A stretch of DNA of 64,000 bases, taken from positions 64,039,898 through 64,103,897 of the forward strand of contig OX104123.1 of NCBI GenBank assembly GCA_944474755.1, written 5' to 3'. This document shows, piece after piece, positions 13,208 to 25,100 of this stretch (within the stretch, counting starts at the first letter, position 1; the number at the start of each line of letters is the position of its first letter). The translations under genes were made by a program, and so were the position numbers. The DNA comes from Limnoperna fortunei (lineage: Eukaryota; Mollusca; Bivalvia; Mytilida; Modiolidae). The notes beneath the pieces are model-generated. The model was not told the DNA's origin, did not search any database, and was given only the letters and a program-made list of their open reading frames with translations.

Positions 13208-13458
13208 CAAGTGTGGACTGTGAGCACGCTCACAAAGCGATACCCCCCGCTTCGATTTCAAGTCCAATTATCTCCCGTTAATGATATCAGAGGTCAATAA
13301 AAATCCGCCATGCACATCTACATATAATGTTCTTCCTTTATGCTAAGTTTCATTAAATTTCATCAAGCGGTTTAGGAGGAGTTGCGCTTACAAGGGATTT
13401 GACAGACAGACAAGGTGATTCCTATACATGTTTGCGGGGGGGGGGGGGGTATAATAAT
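13208..13458 (+). mobile_element. Helentron-like non-autonomous repeat, copy 1
   Basis: It starts 'caagtgtggactgtgagcac' after an A run and ends in a G-tract followed by 'tataataa'. It carries a short hairpin (gtgagcacgctcac) and a near-terminal 'gatacccccc' that pairs with the 3' 'ggggggtat'. A second copy lies at 20550-20796, sharing 'caagcggtttaggaggagtt' and 'atgctaagtttcattaaatt'. Start sequence, A-run target and inverted subterminal pairs suggest a Helentron-type (HINE) family. No Rep/helicase coding is present. Confidence 0.6.
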
Positions 13459-13471
13459 CAACTAAGGTTAA

Positions 13472-13796
13472 ATCAGGGACAGTCTATACTAACATGATAG
13501 ACAACATTTTCGTATTGTTTTCTGGCTAAATGTGGAATGACAACTTGTAATTTAACGAAATTATAATTCATAAGTGAATAATAAACTATAAAAAAATAAA
13601 TACTTACTATTATTGTACTATATTTTCGTGAAATAGAGAAAAAATTCCAATCACACTAAAAATAAAATTGCGGAATCTTAATTCCGGAAACAGAACGGAG
13701 CGGATACGTCAAATTTCAGCCGTGGCACAGAAATATCGAACTGTAATATAGGTTTAATTAGGAGTGACATGTCCCGTTAGTATAGACTGTCCCTGG
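13472..13796. mobile_element. TTAA-flanked MITE
   Basis: The left end 'CAGGGACAGTCTATACTAAC' (from 13474) is repeated inverted at the right end ('gttagtatagactgtccctg', to 13795). TTAA is present directly outside both ends (13468-13471 and 13797-13800). Interior length is 325 bp and non-coding. TTAA duplication with short TIRs fits a piggyBac-type non-autonomous element. The extreme terminal bases differ by one position between ends. Confidence 0.7.
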
Positions 13797-13800
13797 TTAA

Positions 13801-16234
13801 ATGAATTACTAGATTACTTAAGAAGACATTTTATTAATAACCGAGAAACCATGATACCTGAATGAGTCAAAAGCAATACTTTTTACTGTGGGGTACAATA
13901 ACAAGACATGTTTTCTTAATAGCACTATTATTAGCTAACAACATACAATTTAATTATATATATGTTATATAATTAATGTACTGTGTAACGTACACCGTAA
14001 CAATGGAAGTAGCCTTTACTAAACTTAAGTACCATTACACATAGATAATGCAATTTGTTTAAAATCATTACTGCCCTAGAACAGAGGCTATATTTTCTTG
14101 ATAATCAGCATTGAGTTACAAAGCATGGAAAAGTGGACAGTCAGTTACAGTTTCAAATTGCAACCTAATATAAACAGCATTGTTTTTGTCCATGTTTGGA
14201 GTCTTTCTTGAACACATAATAAAAGTTGTTCAGTTTCTTTAAGTTATGTCCATTTTGCAATGCATTTCTTTTGAGAACAACAGTTAAAATTGGAATTTTT
14301 CATTTATTTTTAACATTGACACAACAATTATACAAACAATGTTTCAACACACATATAAGATACCATAGATTCAATGATGTTTTTTGCTAATTTTCTAGTG
14401 AGAGCAATTAAAAAAACCCACATCTGTTTCCCAAAACGTTACAAAAATTGCACTTTATTAGAACTATTTTTCTTCAAAGCAGTACCTGACAATAATTTAG
14501 CAGCCTATGAAAAAAAAAATCAGCAAGACTGTATTGTACCACCTTAAAGAATAATTCACCATTGTGAGATATTGATTATATTTTTATTGATACGTATAAT
14601 GCATAATAAAAAACCCTAAATTTTGATGCAGTAAAAAGGGCTAACTTCAAACGGAAATTCTAAGTATCACAAATATCACATGATTAGGAGTAAGCAGCAA
14701 ATTACCCGTTAAAAGGGACATAACTCTTACATTAGTAAAATTACACAAATATAATGATTGTGCTCAAATAGATCACCTTTATTTACTGTGAATACTATGC
14801 ATTTGGGTATTATATACACCAATCAGTGTTCTTGTAACAAATGACTGAATGAATTTAATTTTCACCTTATAATACTCAACCAGACTTTTCTCATAGGCAC
14901 ACAGGGAAGTTCTATGCACAATTAATTATAGCATTTAATAATATGACCAAATATAGTTACTTCAAGTATTAAGCACACACTTTTGGAATGATTGGAATTA
15001 CAATTTTTATCTACAACACTTTAATACTTCTGGAATAAATTATCTATGTAAATAACAAGTAATAACACAGTAAAAAACATTCAACATATAGTCCTCTTTT
15101 GCATATGTTAAAATACAGTACATACATTTACATTTGTATTTCTCCTGAATAGAAAACACAAAAATGTACTAAAACAATAAGCTCCTTCGATGCTGATAAC
15201 ACAACAATTAATACAAAATAACAATATTCCTTTTTATAGTGACATGTCTATCAACAGTCACCTGACAAAGCAAAGTTTATATATGCTGTGTTCTAGGTTA
15301 CGGGTAGGCTACATCTACACACAGTAGTTACCCCCCATTACAACAGGATCATGCGCACAATTTGCTTATTAAACAGTAAATTTATTTCTACAATACTGCT
15401 TAAACTTGAGTCTGATAGAATTGTTTTGAAGTTTTTATGTTAAGGTCAAATGAATGAATGATTGATTAGATGTTTGCTTCGTGTCCAGCGAGCAGTATTG
15501 CAGCTATATTCAGAAGGGGAGCAAAAAATTATACCATTATAAAAAAAATGTTGACTCCTGATTTGACCAGGACCTTATCAACATCAACAATATAAAACAG
15601 GAATAATAAGTTTAGTGTCCGATTTTACATAGAATGATAAAAAACACAAATTGAGCAAATATTACAAAAATGTATAAAATTATATAAAATCTATATAAAA
15701 TAATTACGAATATACATTTATATCATCAAATAGAAAAAATAGCACAAAAGGGCCATATGAAACATATATAGGCTCCTCTGGAAAGGCACTAATATTGTCA
15801 CTGTCAGTTGGCCTCCACTATTTGGAGCTGAATCGTGTTATGATGAAAGGTTAAGTGTCTTTATGAATCGTGAGTTCAGATACCAAGGGAAGACCATGTG
15901 CTGCACACCCTTTATTCTTTTCTAAATGACTTTGCTCAAATTCTCTTGTACTCTTAATTTGGATATATTCCTTTTTTGGGTTCACAGGAGATTTGTTTCA
16001 AAGAAAGATGTAATGCTACACCCCTTATTAAATGACACTAAAAATTAACAAAATTACAACTGAAAAAAACTTACAAAACAATGGACTGTGACTCTATGTG
16101 TGTAACATGCTATTCAGGCGACATAAATATTGCCTTCCCTGGAAACTACATGTTAAAGAAACAAGCCTTAGTAAATTAGGCCTCACAATACATCATAAAC
16201 AATAATACATTAATCTTTGGACTGAATTAAATAA
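13801..16234. other. AT-rich non-coding DNA
   Basis: About 2.4 kb with no open frame of note, no tandem repeat and no recognised domain on either strand. It could be unannotated intergenic or UTR sequence; nothing in the bases decides between these. Confidence 0.5.
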
Positions 16235-16738
16235 GATTTGACACGGTATTAGGTAACCAGTTCTAGGATTTGACACAGTATTAGGTAACCAGTTATAGGA
16301 TTTGACACGTAATAAGGTAACCAGTTATAGGATTTGACACAGTATTAGGTAACCAGTTATAGGATTTGACACAGTACTAGGTAACCAGTCATAGTATTTG
16401 ACACAGAACTAGGTAACCAGTCATAGTATTTGACACAGAACTAGGTAACCAGTTATAGGATTTGACACAGTACTAGGTAACCAGTTATAGGATTTGACAC
16501 AGTACTAGGTAACCAGTTATAGGATATGACACAGTACTAGGTAACCAGTTATAGGATTTTACACGTAATAAGGTAACCAGTTATAGGAATTGACACGTAA
16601 TAAGGTAACCAGTTATAGGAATTGACACAGAATTAGGTAACCAGTTATAGGATTTGACACAGTATTAGGTAACCAGTTACAGGATTTGACACAGAATTAG
16701 GTGACCAGTTACGGGATTTGACACAGTATTAGGTACCT
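16235..16738. repeat. 32-bp minisatellite, about 16 copies
   Basis: The unit is 'gatttgacacagtattaggt' + 'aaccagttatag' (32 bp). Anchors at 16251, 16283, 16315, 16347 and 16379 show the fixed spacing. Variants include cgtaataagg, agaactagg and tcatagta. It is followed by unrelated AT-rich DNA up to 17396. Confidence 0.92.
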
Positions 16739-17396
16739 AGATAGTGTCCAAGGAAATCTGAGTATTTGGAAGGAACTATTTTACTTGGAAAGGAACACAT
16801 AGATTCATATACAATGTCTTCTTTGGTATTTTTTTTTGTCTTGGCTACAGTTAACCATGTGTTAATAGGCTGTGTATAATACAAAATGATGTATAGTTTA
16901 CAGCCAATTCATTTACATGTACAACAGATGACTCATTTTAGTGGGTTCATAACACTTAAACTGAAAATAATTTGTCAGTGAAGTTTTTATACAATTAATT
17001 ATAATTCAAAATAAAAAAGTGCTTTCAATTAAATAAATTGTAAAAACTACAGAACAAATTTAATATGACATTTCAGTAATGGAAAGAAATTATGAGTCTC
17101 CAAGTTTTTATTTACTGGGAATAACTGGTCAAAAAATAATAAAAATTGCTTTTTAGATATAATAAACCTCCTTGCTAAAAATTTAATTTTCATTATGTTT
17201 GCCTGAACCATACTCCTTTATACAGAAACTTTTGTATTTATACCTTTAAAAACTTGATGTAATAGTATAGGTAAAAGTCTTTCAGACTTAATTGTTAATT
17301 TAACGAAAATTAAGAGTTAATGAAAGAAATTATTTCCTTAACCATAAGTGTGACATTTATTTTGAAAATTGCACCAAAAATGGCAGATGGCAGAAT
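16739..17396. other. AT-rich non-coding DNA
   Basis: Nothing recognisable was found between the 32-bp minisatellite and the TTAA MITE. Confidence 0.5.
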
Positions 17397-17400
17397 TTAA

Positions 17401-17670
17401 GGTATCCGACCCATAATTGAAGTCACCGTTTAATTTTATTTTTAGACCAAGACATGCAGCTTTTTTAAATCAATATATTACTAATTAATGATACAAAATA
17501 AATATTTAATTTTACTTTGAGTCAATGTTAACAGTTTTGAGGAAAAAAAGTTAGTTGCTCAAATAGGAGTTCCGATGTTTGCCGAACATTACCGAGGTCT
17601 GCTCCATTGACAAACAATGGACATCCGGGACACCAAATATGATCACGTGGTCAATTATGGGTCGGATACC
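17401..17670. mobile_element. TTAA-flanked MITE with perfect 20-bp TIRs, copy A
   Basis: The termini are GGTATCCGACCCATAATTGA and its exact reverse complement, 270 bp apart, with TTAA at 17397-17400 and 17671-17674. Related copies lie at 37847-38107 and, interrupted, at 49183-49827. Interior landmarks shared by copies are 'ttagttgctcaaat', 'gaggtctgctccattga' and 'atcacgtggtcaatta'. The interior is non-coding, so it depends on a transposase elsewhere; TTAA specificity suggests a piggyBac-type enzyme. Confidence 0.88.
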
Positions 17671-17970
17671 TTAACTAAAACCGATATGACTCCTTGTGTA
17701 TAATACTCACCCATACTGGTCAAATATCTCAAGCAAACAAGTGAGTTTATTACATGTCATGATACAAAATAAAATTGACAAAATAACATGGATGAAAATG
17801 TGAATATGCGCCAATGTTTCTAGCATGTATTCATGCTGTAATTATAAATAATATAATTGAGAATATGCTACAGACACCATATAATTATGATACAACAGGC
17901 AAAATATAATTATGAATATGCACTGATGTTGATACACAGTTCATAGCTTATATCAAGGCTATTCCAGAAC

Positions 17971-19190
17971 AAAGCTATGGGAGTGGGAGTCACATTGTGT
18001 AGACTCCATAAAGCAATGGGAGGGGGAGTCACATAGTGTAGACTCCATAAAGCTATGGGAGGGTGAGTCACATTGTGTAGACTCCATAAAGCTATGGGAG
18101 GGGGAGTCACATTGTGTAGACTGCATAAAGCTATGGGAGGGGAGTCACATTGTGTAGACTCCATAAAGCTATGGGAGTGGGAGTCACATTGTGTCGACTC
18201 CATAAAGCTATGGGAGGGGGAGTCACATTGTGTAGACTCCATAAAGCTATGGGAATGGGAGTCACATTGTGTAGACTCCATAAAGCTATGGGAGGGGGAG
18301 TCACATTGTGTAGACTCCATAAAGCTTTGGGAGGGGGAGTCACATTGTGTAGACTCCATAAAGCTTTGGGAAGGGGAGTCACATTGTGTAGACTCCATAA
18401 AGCTATGGGAGGGGGAGTCACATTGTGTAGACTCCATAAAGCTTTGAGAGGGGGAGTCACATTGTGTAGACTCCATAAAGCTATGGGAGGGGGAGTCACA
18501 TTGTTTAGACTCCATAAAGCTATGGGAGGGTGAGTCACATTGTGTACACTCCATAAAGCTTTGGGAGGGGAGTCACATTGTGTAGACTCCATAAAGCTAT
18601 GGGAGGGGGAGTCACAATGTGTAGACTCCATAAAAACTATGGGAGGGGGGGTCACATTGTGTACTCCATAAAGCTATGGGAGGGGGAGTCACATTGTGTA
18701 GACTCCATAAAGCTATGGGAGGGGGAGTAACATTGTGTAGACTCCATAAAGCTTTGGGAGTGGGAGGAAGTCACATTGTGTAGACTCCATAAAGCTATGG
18801 GAGGGGGAGTCACATTGTGTAGACTCCATAAAGCTATGGGAGGGGGAGTCACAATGTGTACACTCCATAAAACCTATGGGAGGGGGAGTCACATTGTGTA
18901 GACTCCATAAAGCTATGGGAGGGGGAGTCACATTGTGTAGACTCCATAAAGCTATGGGAGGGGGAGTAACATTGTGTAGACTCCATAAAGCTTTGGGAGT
19001 GGGAGGAAGTCACATTGTGTAGACTCCATAAAGCTATGGGAGGGGGAGTCACATTGTGTAGACTCCATAAAGCTTTGGGAGTGGGAGGAATTGAATTGTG
19101 TACACTCCATAAAGCTATGGGAGGCACATTATACACTCCCAAAAGGTATAAGAGGGGAGGTGGCACATGGTGGAGACTCCAAAAAGGAAA
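17971..19190. repeat. 39-bp minisatellite, about 31 copies
   Basis: The unit is 'ataaagctatgggaggggga' + 'gtcacattgtgtagactcc' (39 bp). Since 39 = 3 x 13, frames stay open: the - strand reads MESTQCDSPSHSF in 13-residue steps for up to 214 codons and the + strand reads CRLHKAMGGGVTL. These are by-products of period and composition, not evidence of genes. A block of ~239 bp is itself duplicated (the variant 'gggggagtaac' occurs at 18720 and 18959). Units decay at the 3' edge after 19100. Positions 17675-17970 before it hold only AT-rich DNA. Confidence 0.95.
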
Positions 19191-19996
19191 ACAATAAGAG
19201 AGATACTTTTTGGAAATACTGGTAATAAATTTACTACACTAGTCACATGCTTCATATCTAATCAAGTCTCAACATTCGTAGCTCAAGCTGAAAATAAAGG
19301 AAGACCAGACAATGTGGATTACTTAGAATTAAAAACTATGATATGTGTACAAACACCTGAGATGACATAAGCATTTGAGCTGTTTAGATACATACTACTT
19401 GGATACTATATTATCTAATTCAATACTTTATTTATAGGTAATTTATTGAAAATTTCATGCTCAGAATTCATAGAATTCAAGACTGTATTAGGTTGTGTAT
19501 TGCTTACAAAATTTTATATTTATATATTTATTGGTCTGTATTAGTAATAAACTGATTTGATGCTTTTTGCAAGCACTTCTTCAATCAAATATGTATGGGG
19601 ATTCTGAATTTCGCAGACAATTTTAGTTTTAAATTCAAACTTGGTATATATTTCTGGAACAGAGTAATATTTTTCAACCATATTTTAAGACAATTTTTTT
19701 AACTTTCCCACACAAAATGTTTAAAATGATATTAAAGTAGAACTGATGCATTCCACACAGAGGTTTTTATAGCCCAGAAAGGCAAATAGATAATTCATAC
19801 AAGCAGACAATACACAACCAATACAGCTAATAAGAACATGTCTAACTAATCACAGATTAGAGACAAAATAATTATGAATATGCACCAATTTTACTTAGCT
19901 TAAGTTAACAAAATAATATAATAACATATAAAAATAATGCAACAAACAATATAATAATGACAAGTCACAATATTATATCTTATTCTGGATTTAGAC
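19191..19996. other. AT-rich non-coding DNA
   Basis: No gene, repeat or domain was recognised; the open frame at 19167-19370 starts inside the minisatellite. Confidence 0.5.
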
Positions 19997-20005
19997 ATTC
20001 ATGGC

Positions 20006-20325
20006 CATCATCGGAAACCCACGTCCGGACACGTTCTCGCTTTGCTACGACTTACCGACCGTGGGGACACTTGTAGATTTTTTCTCGTTTTCATGAATAT
20101 TCATTAAATTTAATTATCAACGTTTATTGGATAAAAGATTTATTATCCGATACTACGTTTGTTATGTCTTTTTTGATTAGTTGTCATGCTTTACATGAAG
20201 TAAAAGCAACCAAACAAAATAGGACATTTAATATTCTTGAAAATGAGAAAATATCTACAAGTGTGCCCACAGTCGGTAAGTGGTAGCAAAGCGAGAACGT
20301 GACCGAATGTGGGTTTCCCACGATG
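20006..20325. mobile_element. Mutator-like MITE with ~105-bp TIRs and 9-bp TSD
   Basis: The left arm starts CATCATCGGAAACCCACG. The right arm, reverse-complemented, starts CATCGTGGGAAACCCACA; the two stay similar for ~105 bp, including the shared block 'cacgttctcgctttgctac'. The 9-bp sequence ATTCATGGC lies directly outside both ends (19997-20005 and 20326-20334). Long TIRs with a 9-bp duplication are typical of Mutator-like elements. The 320-bp element is too short to code. Confidence 0.88.
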
Positions 20326-20549
20326 ATTCATGGCTTAGGATATATATTCAATGGCAAATGGAATATAAAACATAAGCCCTGAATGTGACATTATATTCTG
20401 TTGAAGTAATGTATCTATATATATCCTGCAATGTGATTGGTTAATCAAGATGGGGATATCCGAACATATTTTCTGTGAAAGGGGATATGGAAACCAGTTT
20501 CAAAATGACATTATTCATTGTCTTATTTTTCTGTTTTACATAATATAAA

Positions 20550-20796
20550 CAAGTGTGAACTGTGAGCACACTCACAAAGGGATACCTCCGCTACCCTTTC
20601 AAGTCCAATTATCTCCCCTTAATGATATCAATTAAAATCCTTCATGCACGTCTTCATATAATGTACTTCCTTTATGCTAAGTTTCATTAAATTTCATCAA
20701 GCGGTTTAGGAGGAGTTGGGATTTCAAGGGATGTTGACAGACGTACAGACAGACAGGGTGATTCCTATATACTCCCCAAACAAGTTTGAGGGGGGG
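20550..20796 (+). mobile_element. Helentron-like non-autonomous repeat, copy 2
   Basis: Same family as 13208-13458: starts 'caagtgtgaactgtgagcac', shares 'tcaagtccaattatctcccc', and ends 'gagggggggataataa'. It follows an A run. It is slightly longer in the 'acagacgtacagacagacag' tract. Confidence 0.6.
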
Positions 20797-20862
20797 ATAA
20801 TAATTAAAAATAAAATAAAGGTACACAAAATCTGCATTTTACGGAAGCCAACATCTCCATCT

Positions 20863-21172
20863 ACTGACGAGTGCACAGTCAGTGGATAACTGCAAATGAC
20901 GAGTGCACAGTCATTGGATAACTGCAACTGACAAGTGCACAGTCAGTGCATAACTACTACTGATGAGAACAGTCATCGGATGACTGCTACTGATGTGTGT
21001 ACATTAATTGGATGACCAATACTGATGAGAGCACCGTCATTGAATGATAGATACTTATGAGTGCAGTCAGTGGATGACCACTACTGATGAGTGAACAGTC
21101 AGTGGATGACCACTACTGATGAGTGTACAGTCATTGGATGACCGATACAGATGAGTGCAGTGGATGACTTAA
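20863..21172. repeat. Degenerate ~33-bp tandem repeat
   Basis: About nine irregular units of the type 'gatgagtgcacagtcagtgg' + 'atgaccactact', with units shortened or extended by a few bases. Confidence 0.8.
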
Positions 21173-21229
21173 GGTACCAGTATGTGCTGCAGGGGTGAGC
21201 CAGCTTTAGAATGAATCTTATTTTATTTA

Positions 21230-21715
21230 CAGTGGTAGTGTACAAACCTAGAATTAAATTATGTTGGTCATTGGTCCATGTGTTCGTTCTAGCTTTTAGA
21301 TACTAATTGCTTCCGGTTGAGTGGTCTCCCTTTCCATTAAGAAACACAAATAATTCATATTTTTTATGAAAATTTTATCTAAATTGTTTGTTTTTATAAC
21401 AGTTGGCTCAAAACCTTTAGTTTGAATAACTAATAATCGCTCATCGAATAATTTGATAGTTTCGTTTCTTTTATTTGCCATGTATCAAGTGAATTTTTCA
21501 GATACTGTGGGAAGGGAGACTACTTAACCGGAAACTAATAAAATCTTAACCCAAAAAGAAAACAAACACAATAAAATATAAAATGTATCAATGGAAATCC
21601 TAATTGAAATAATTGAAATAAAACCAATATAATACCCCCTCCATCATATTTACCTTTTTATTCATCATGCCGACCACCAACATAATTAAATTCTAGGTTT
21701 GGTGCACCACCACTG
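21230..21715. mobile_element. TA-flanked inverted-repeat element
   Basis: The left end CAGTGGTAGTGTACAAACCT (from 21230) pairs with the right end, whose reverse complement is CAGTGGTGGTGCACCAAACC. Similarity continues through 'agaattaaattatgttggt'. TA lies outside each end (21228-21229; 21716-21717). The inversion continues outward (tttac/gtaaa and gaatctta/taagattc), so the true termini may be ~17 bp further out. A 61-codon - strand frame inside (21296-21481, MANKRNETIKLFDE) has no recognised family. It lies a few hundred bases past the stop of the epimerase gene. Confidence 0.65.
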
Positions 21716-22029
21716 TAAATAAGATTCCTTCACATACAACCCCCTACGTAAAAAAGTATAAATTGCCATCCTGGGGGTGGGAGGGGGAGGAGACAGTATT
21801 TTCTTGTGCAGCCCTTACTTTTCTGTGCCTATAAAAAGTCAATAAAAACCTACATTTTCAATCAAATATTCGCACGTTGACCAATCATTTTTTCTTTCCT
21901 ATCAAATCACTTATAAACTTCATAGACCAAGTAAAACCTTTCAATTATGTATGATCACCGGACATTCTTAATTACAAAACAAAACAAAAAAAACCCCTAA
22001 TTATTTGAATTTCCTAAAACAATTTGTTA

Positions 22030-22152
22030 TTATGAGTTATCTCCTTCTAATCCATCTTCCAGATCTAATGCCTTGTCTTGTCCATGCCATAAAACTTCTG
22101 TAGATAACAAAGATGGAGGAAAAAGCCGCATTTGTAGAAAATCTTCCAACAT
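22030..22152 (-). CDS. Epimerase-like gene, last exon and stop
   Basis: Acceptor CACTTTCAG|ATG, 40 residues (MLEDFLQMRLFPPSLLSTEV... ending EGDNS) and stop TAA at 22032-22030, with a second in-frame stop close behind. The amphipathic MLEDFLQMRLFPPSLL continues the helix begun by EHLKE in the previous exon. Confidence 0.78.
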   Translation of the reverse strand: MLEDFLQMRLFPPSLLSTEVLWHGQDKALDLEDGLEGDNS

Positions 22153-25100
22153 CTGAAAGTGATTATAACATATCAAATACCAGTAGATCAAGAATCTCGT
22201 AGTTGTTAGTTTACACATATTGACTGGGTATGAGAGGAATAGATACCAAATATTGTTGGAGGAATTGACTTTTCTAGTTCATATGTGATTTATTTAACCA
22301 AGTTATAATTCAATTAGCACAGCAGCTAATTAAAACAGCAAAACTTTATCATCGCATATCAATAATGAGCTATTTTAAACACAAAATTACACCCCCTGAA
22401 ACGTAAAACGTTCCCGTACGAACGTTAAACGGACGAACCAAAAACGACATACGAACGGACGAAGAACGAACGAATGCTCTTATCGTCCAGACGAACCATT
22501 TAAAAATTAACCAATCATAGACAAGCTATACGCTTCAATCGTTCGTATGTGGGAAAACGAATGGAGACGCCTATATCGTGCTTTGTAAAAATCAAGAAAC
22601 GTTCGATCATTTTAAATAAAATCTTGAGAATCAAGCTGGTTTATAGTAAACAAATAAAAAAATTGAAAAGGAATAAATAATAAAATAAATATACTTTATT
22701 TTCATTAAATCATCATTTAAATGATTTGTGACAGCTCAAACAGGTAATACACACATAAAAAACGTGACAACATAACAAGCATACGAGAAAATTTGTTGGG
22801 TTGAGTATTTTTATTAAATATTCATGTTCGTGATTTGGACTAAACATGGAAATGTTTTAATAATGGACGTATAAATATTTTGTATCACAGTGTAAAAAGA
22901 AACGAGCTTAATCGTCCATTTTATTTGATTACTAACAGTAATTATTACACATTCCCGAGGAAGCTTTTATAATTCATCTTTATTGCATATAATGAAATGT
23001 ACTAATCCAACTGTATATTTATTATGTGTTATATTGTATTTGTTAAACCTTATAGTTTCATAAAATAAGGGGTAATTTATTACAAAAATTCTCTATTGGA
23101 AAATGTTCATCAAGGTGGTGTGCAAATAACACATTTAAAATCACATTTGTAATATCACTCCCGAGACCTTTGCAAGAATATTAAAAACCATATTTAACAT
23201 AAAAAAAAACTACTGAGACCTTCGAGATACAATTAATAGCTAAATTAAACATACAAAATCACTCCAGAGACCTTTGCCATACAATTAAAAACCATATTTC
23301 ACATACAAAATCACTCCAGAGACCTTACCAATACAATTAAAAACCATATTACAAATATAAAATCAGTCCTGAGACACTAGCAATACAATTAAAAACCATA
23401 TTTCACATGCAAAATCACTCCTGAGACCTTAGCAATACAATTAAAAACCATATTTCACATACAAAATCACTCCAGAGACCTTTGCCATACAATTAAAAAC
23501 CATATTTCACATACAAAATCACTCCAGAGACCTTAGCAATACAATTAAAAACCATATTACAAATATAAAATCAGTCCTGAGACACTAGCAATACAATTAA
23601 AAACCATATTTCACATGCAAAATCACTCCTGAGACCTTAGCAATACAATTAAAAACCATATTACAAATATAAAATCAGTCCTGAGACACTAGCAATACAA
23701 TTAAAAACCATATTTCACATACAAAATCACTCCTGAGACCCTAGCAATACAATTAAAAACTATATTTCTCATATAAAATCACCCCTGAGACCTTTGTGAT
23801 ACAATTAAAAACCATATTACACATATAAAATCACCCCTGAGACCTTTGCCATACAATTAAAAACCATATTACACATATAAAATCACTCTTGAGACCTTTG
23901 CGATACAATTAAAAACCATATTACATAATAAAATCACTCCTAAGACCCTAGCAATACAATTAAAAACCATATTTCACATGCAAAATCACTCCTTAGACCT
24001 TTGTGATACAATTAAAACCAATATTTCACATACAAAATCACTCCTTAGACCTTTGTGATACAATAAAAAACAATATTACACATATAAAATCACTCCTCAG
24101 ACCTTAGTTATACAATTAAAAACCATATTACATATATAAAATCACTCCTGAGGCCCTAGCAATACAATTAAAAACCATATTTCACATGCAAAATCACTTC
24201 TGAGACTTTTGCAATACAATTAAAAACCATATTTCACATGCAAAATCACATCCCGAGACTTTTGCAATACAATTAAAAACCATATTTCACATACAAAATC
24301 ACTCCTGAGATCCTAGCAATACAATTACAAACTATATTACACATATAAAATCACTCCTGAGACCTTTGTGATACAATTAAAAACCATATTTCACATATAA
24401 AATCACATCCTGAGACCTTTGCCATACAATTAAAAACCATATTACACATATAAAATCACTCCTAAGACCTTTGCGATACAATTAAAAACCATATTACATA
24501 ATAAAATCACTCCTGAGACCTTAGCAATACAATTAAAAACCATATTTCACATGCAAAATCACTCCTGAGACCTTTGTGATACAATTAAAAACCATATTAC
24601 ACATATAACATCACTCCTAAGACCTTTGCTATACAATTAAAAACCATATTACACATATAAAATCACTCCTAAGACCTTTGCGATACAATTAAAAACCATA
24701 TTACATAATAAAATCACTCCTGAGACCCTAGCAATACAATTAAAAACCATATTTCACATGCAAAATCACTCCTGAGACCTTTGTGATACAATTAAAAACC
24801 ATATTTCACATGCAAAATCACTCCTGAGACCTTTGTGATACAATTAAAAACAATATTTCACATGCAAAATCACTCCTGAGATCTTTGTGATACAATTGAA
24901 AACCATATTACACATATAAAATCACTCCTGAGACCCTAGCAATACAATTAAAAACCATATTTCACATGCAAAATCACTCCTGAGACCTTTGTGATACAAT
25001 TAAAAACCATATTTCACATGCAAAATCACTCCTGAGACCGTTGGGATACAATTAAAAACCATATTTCACATGTAAAATCACTCCTGAGACCTTTGTGATA

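Noticed and set aside
17910..18655. Long open frames (up to 214 codons) with 13-residue repeats on both strands
   Set aside because: They lie wholly in a 39-bp minisatellite; a period divisible by 3 keeps frames open on both strands. No start context, domain or splice support.
21296..21481. 61-codon minus-strand frame MANKRNETIKLFDE...
   Set aside because: Lies inside an inverted-repeat element, no recognised family and no splice link to the epimerase gene.
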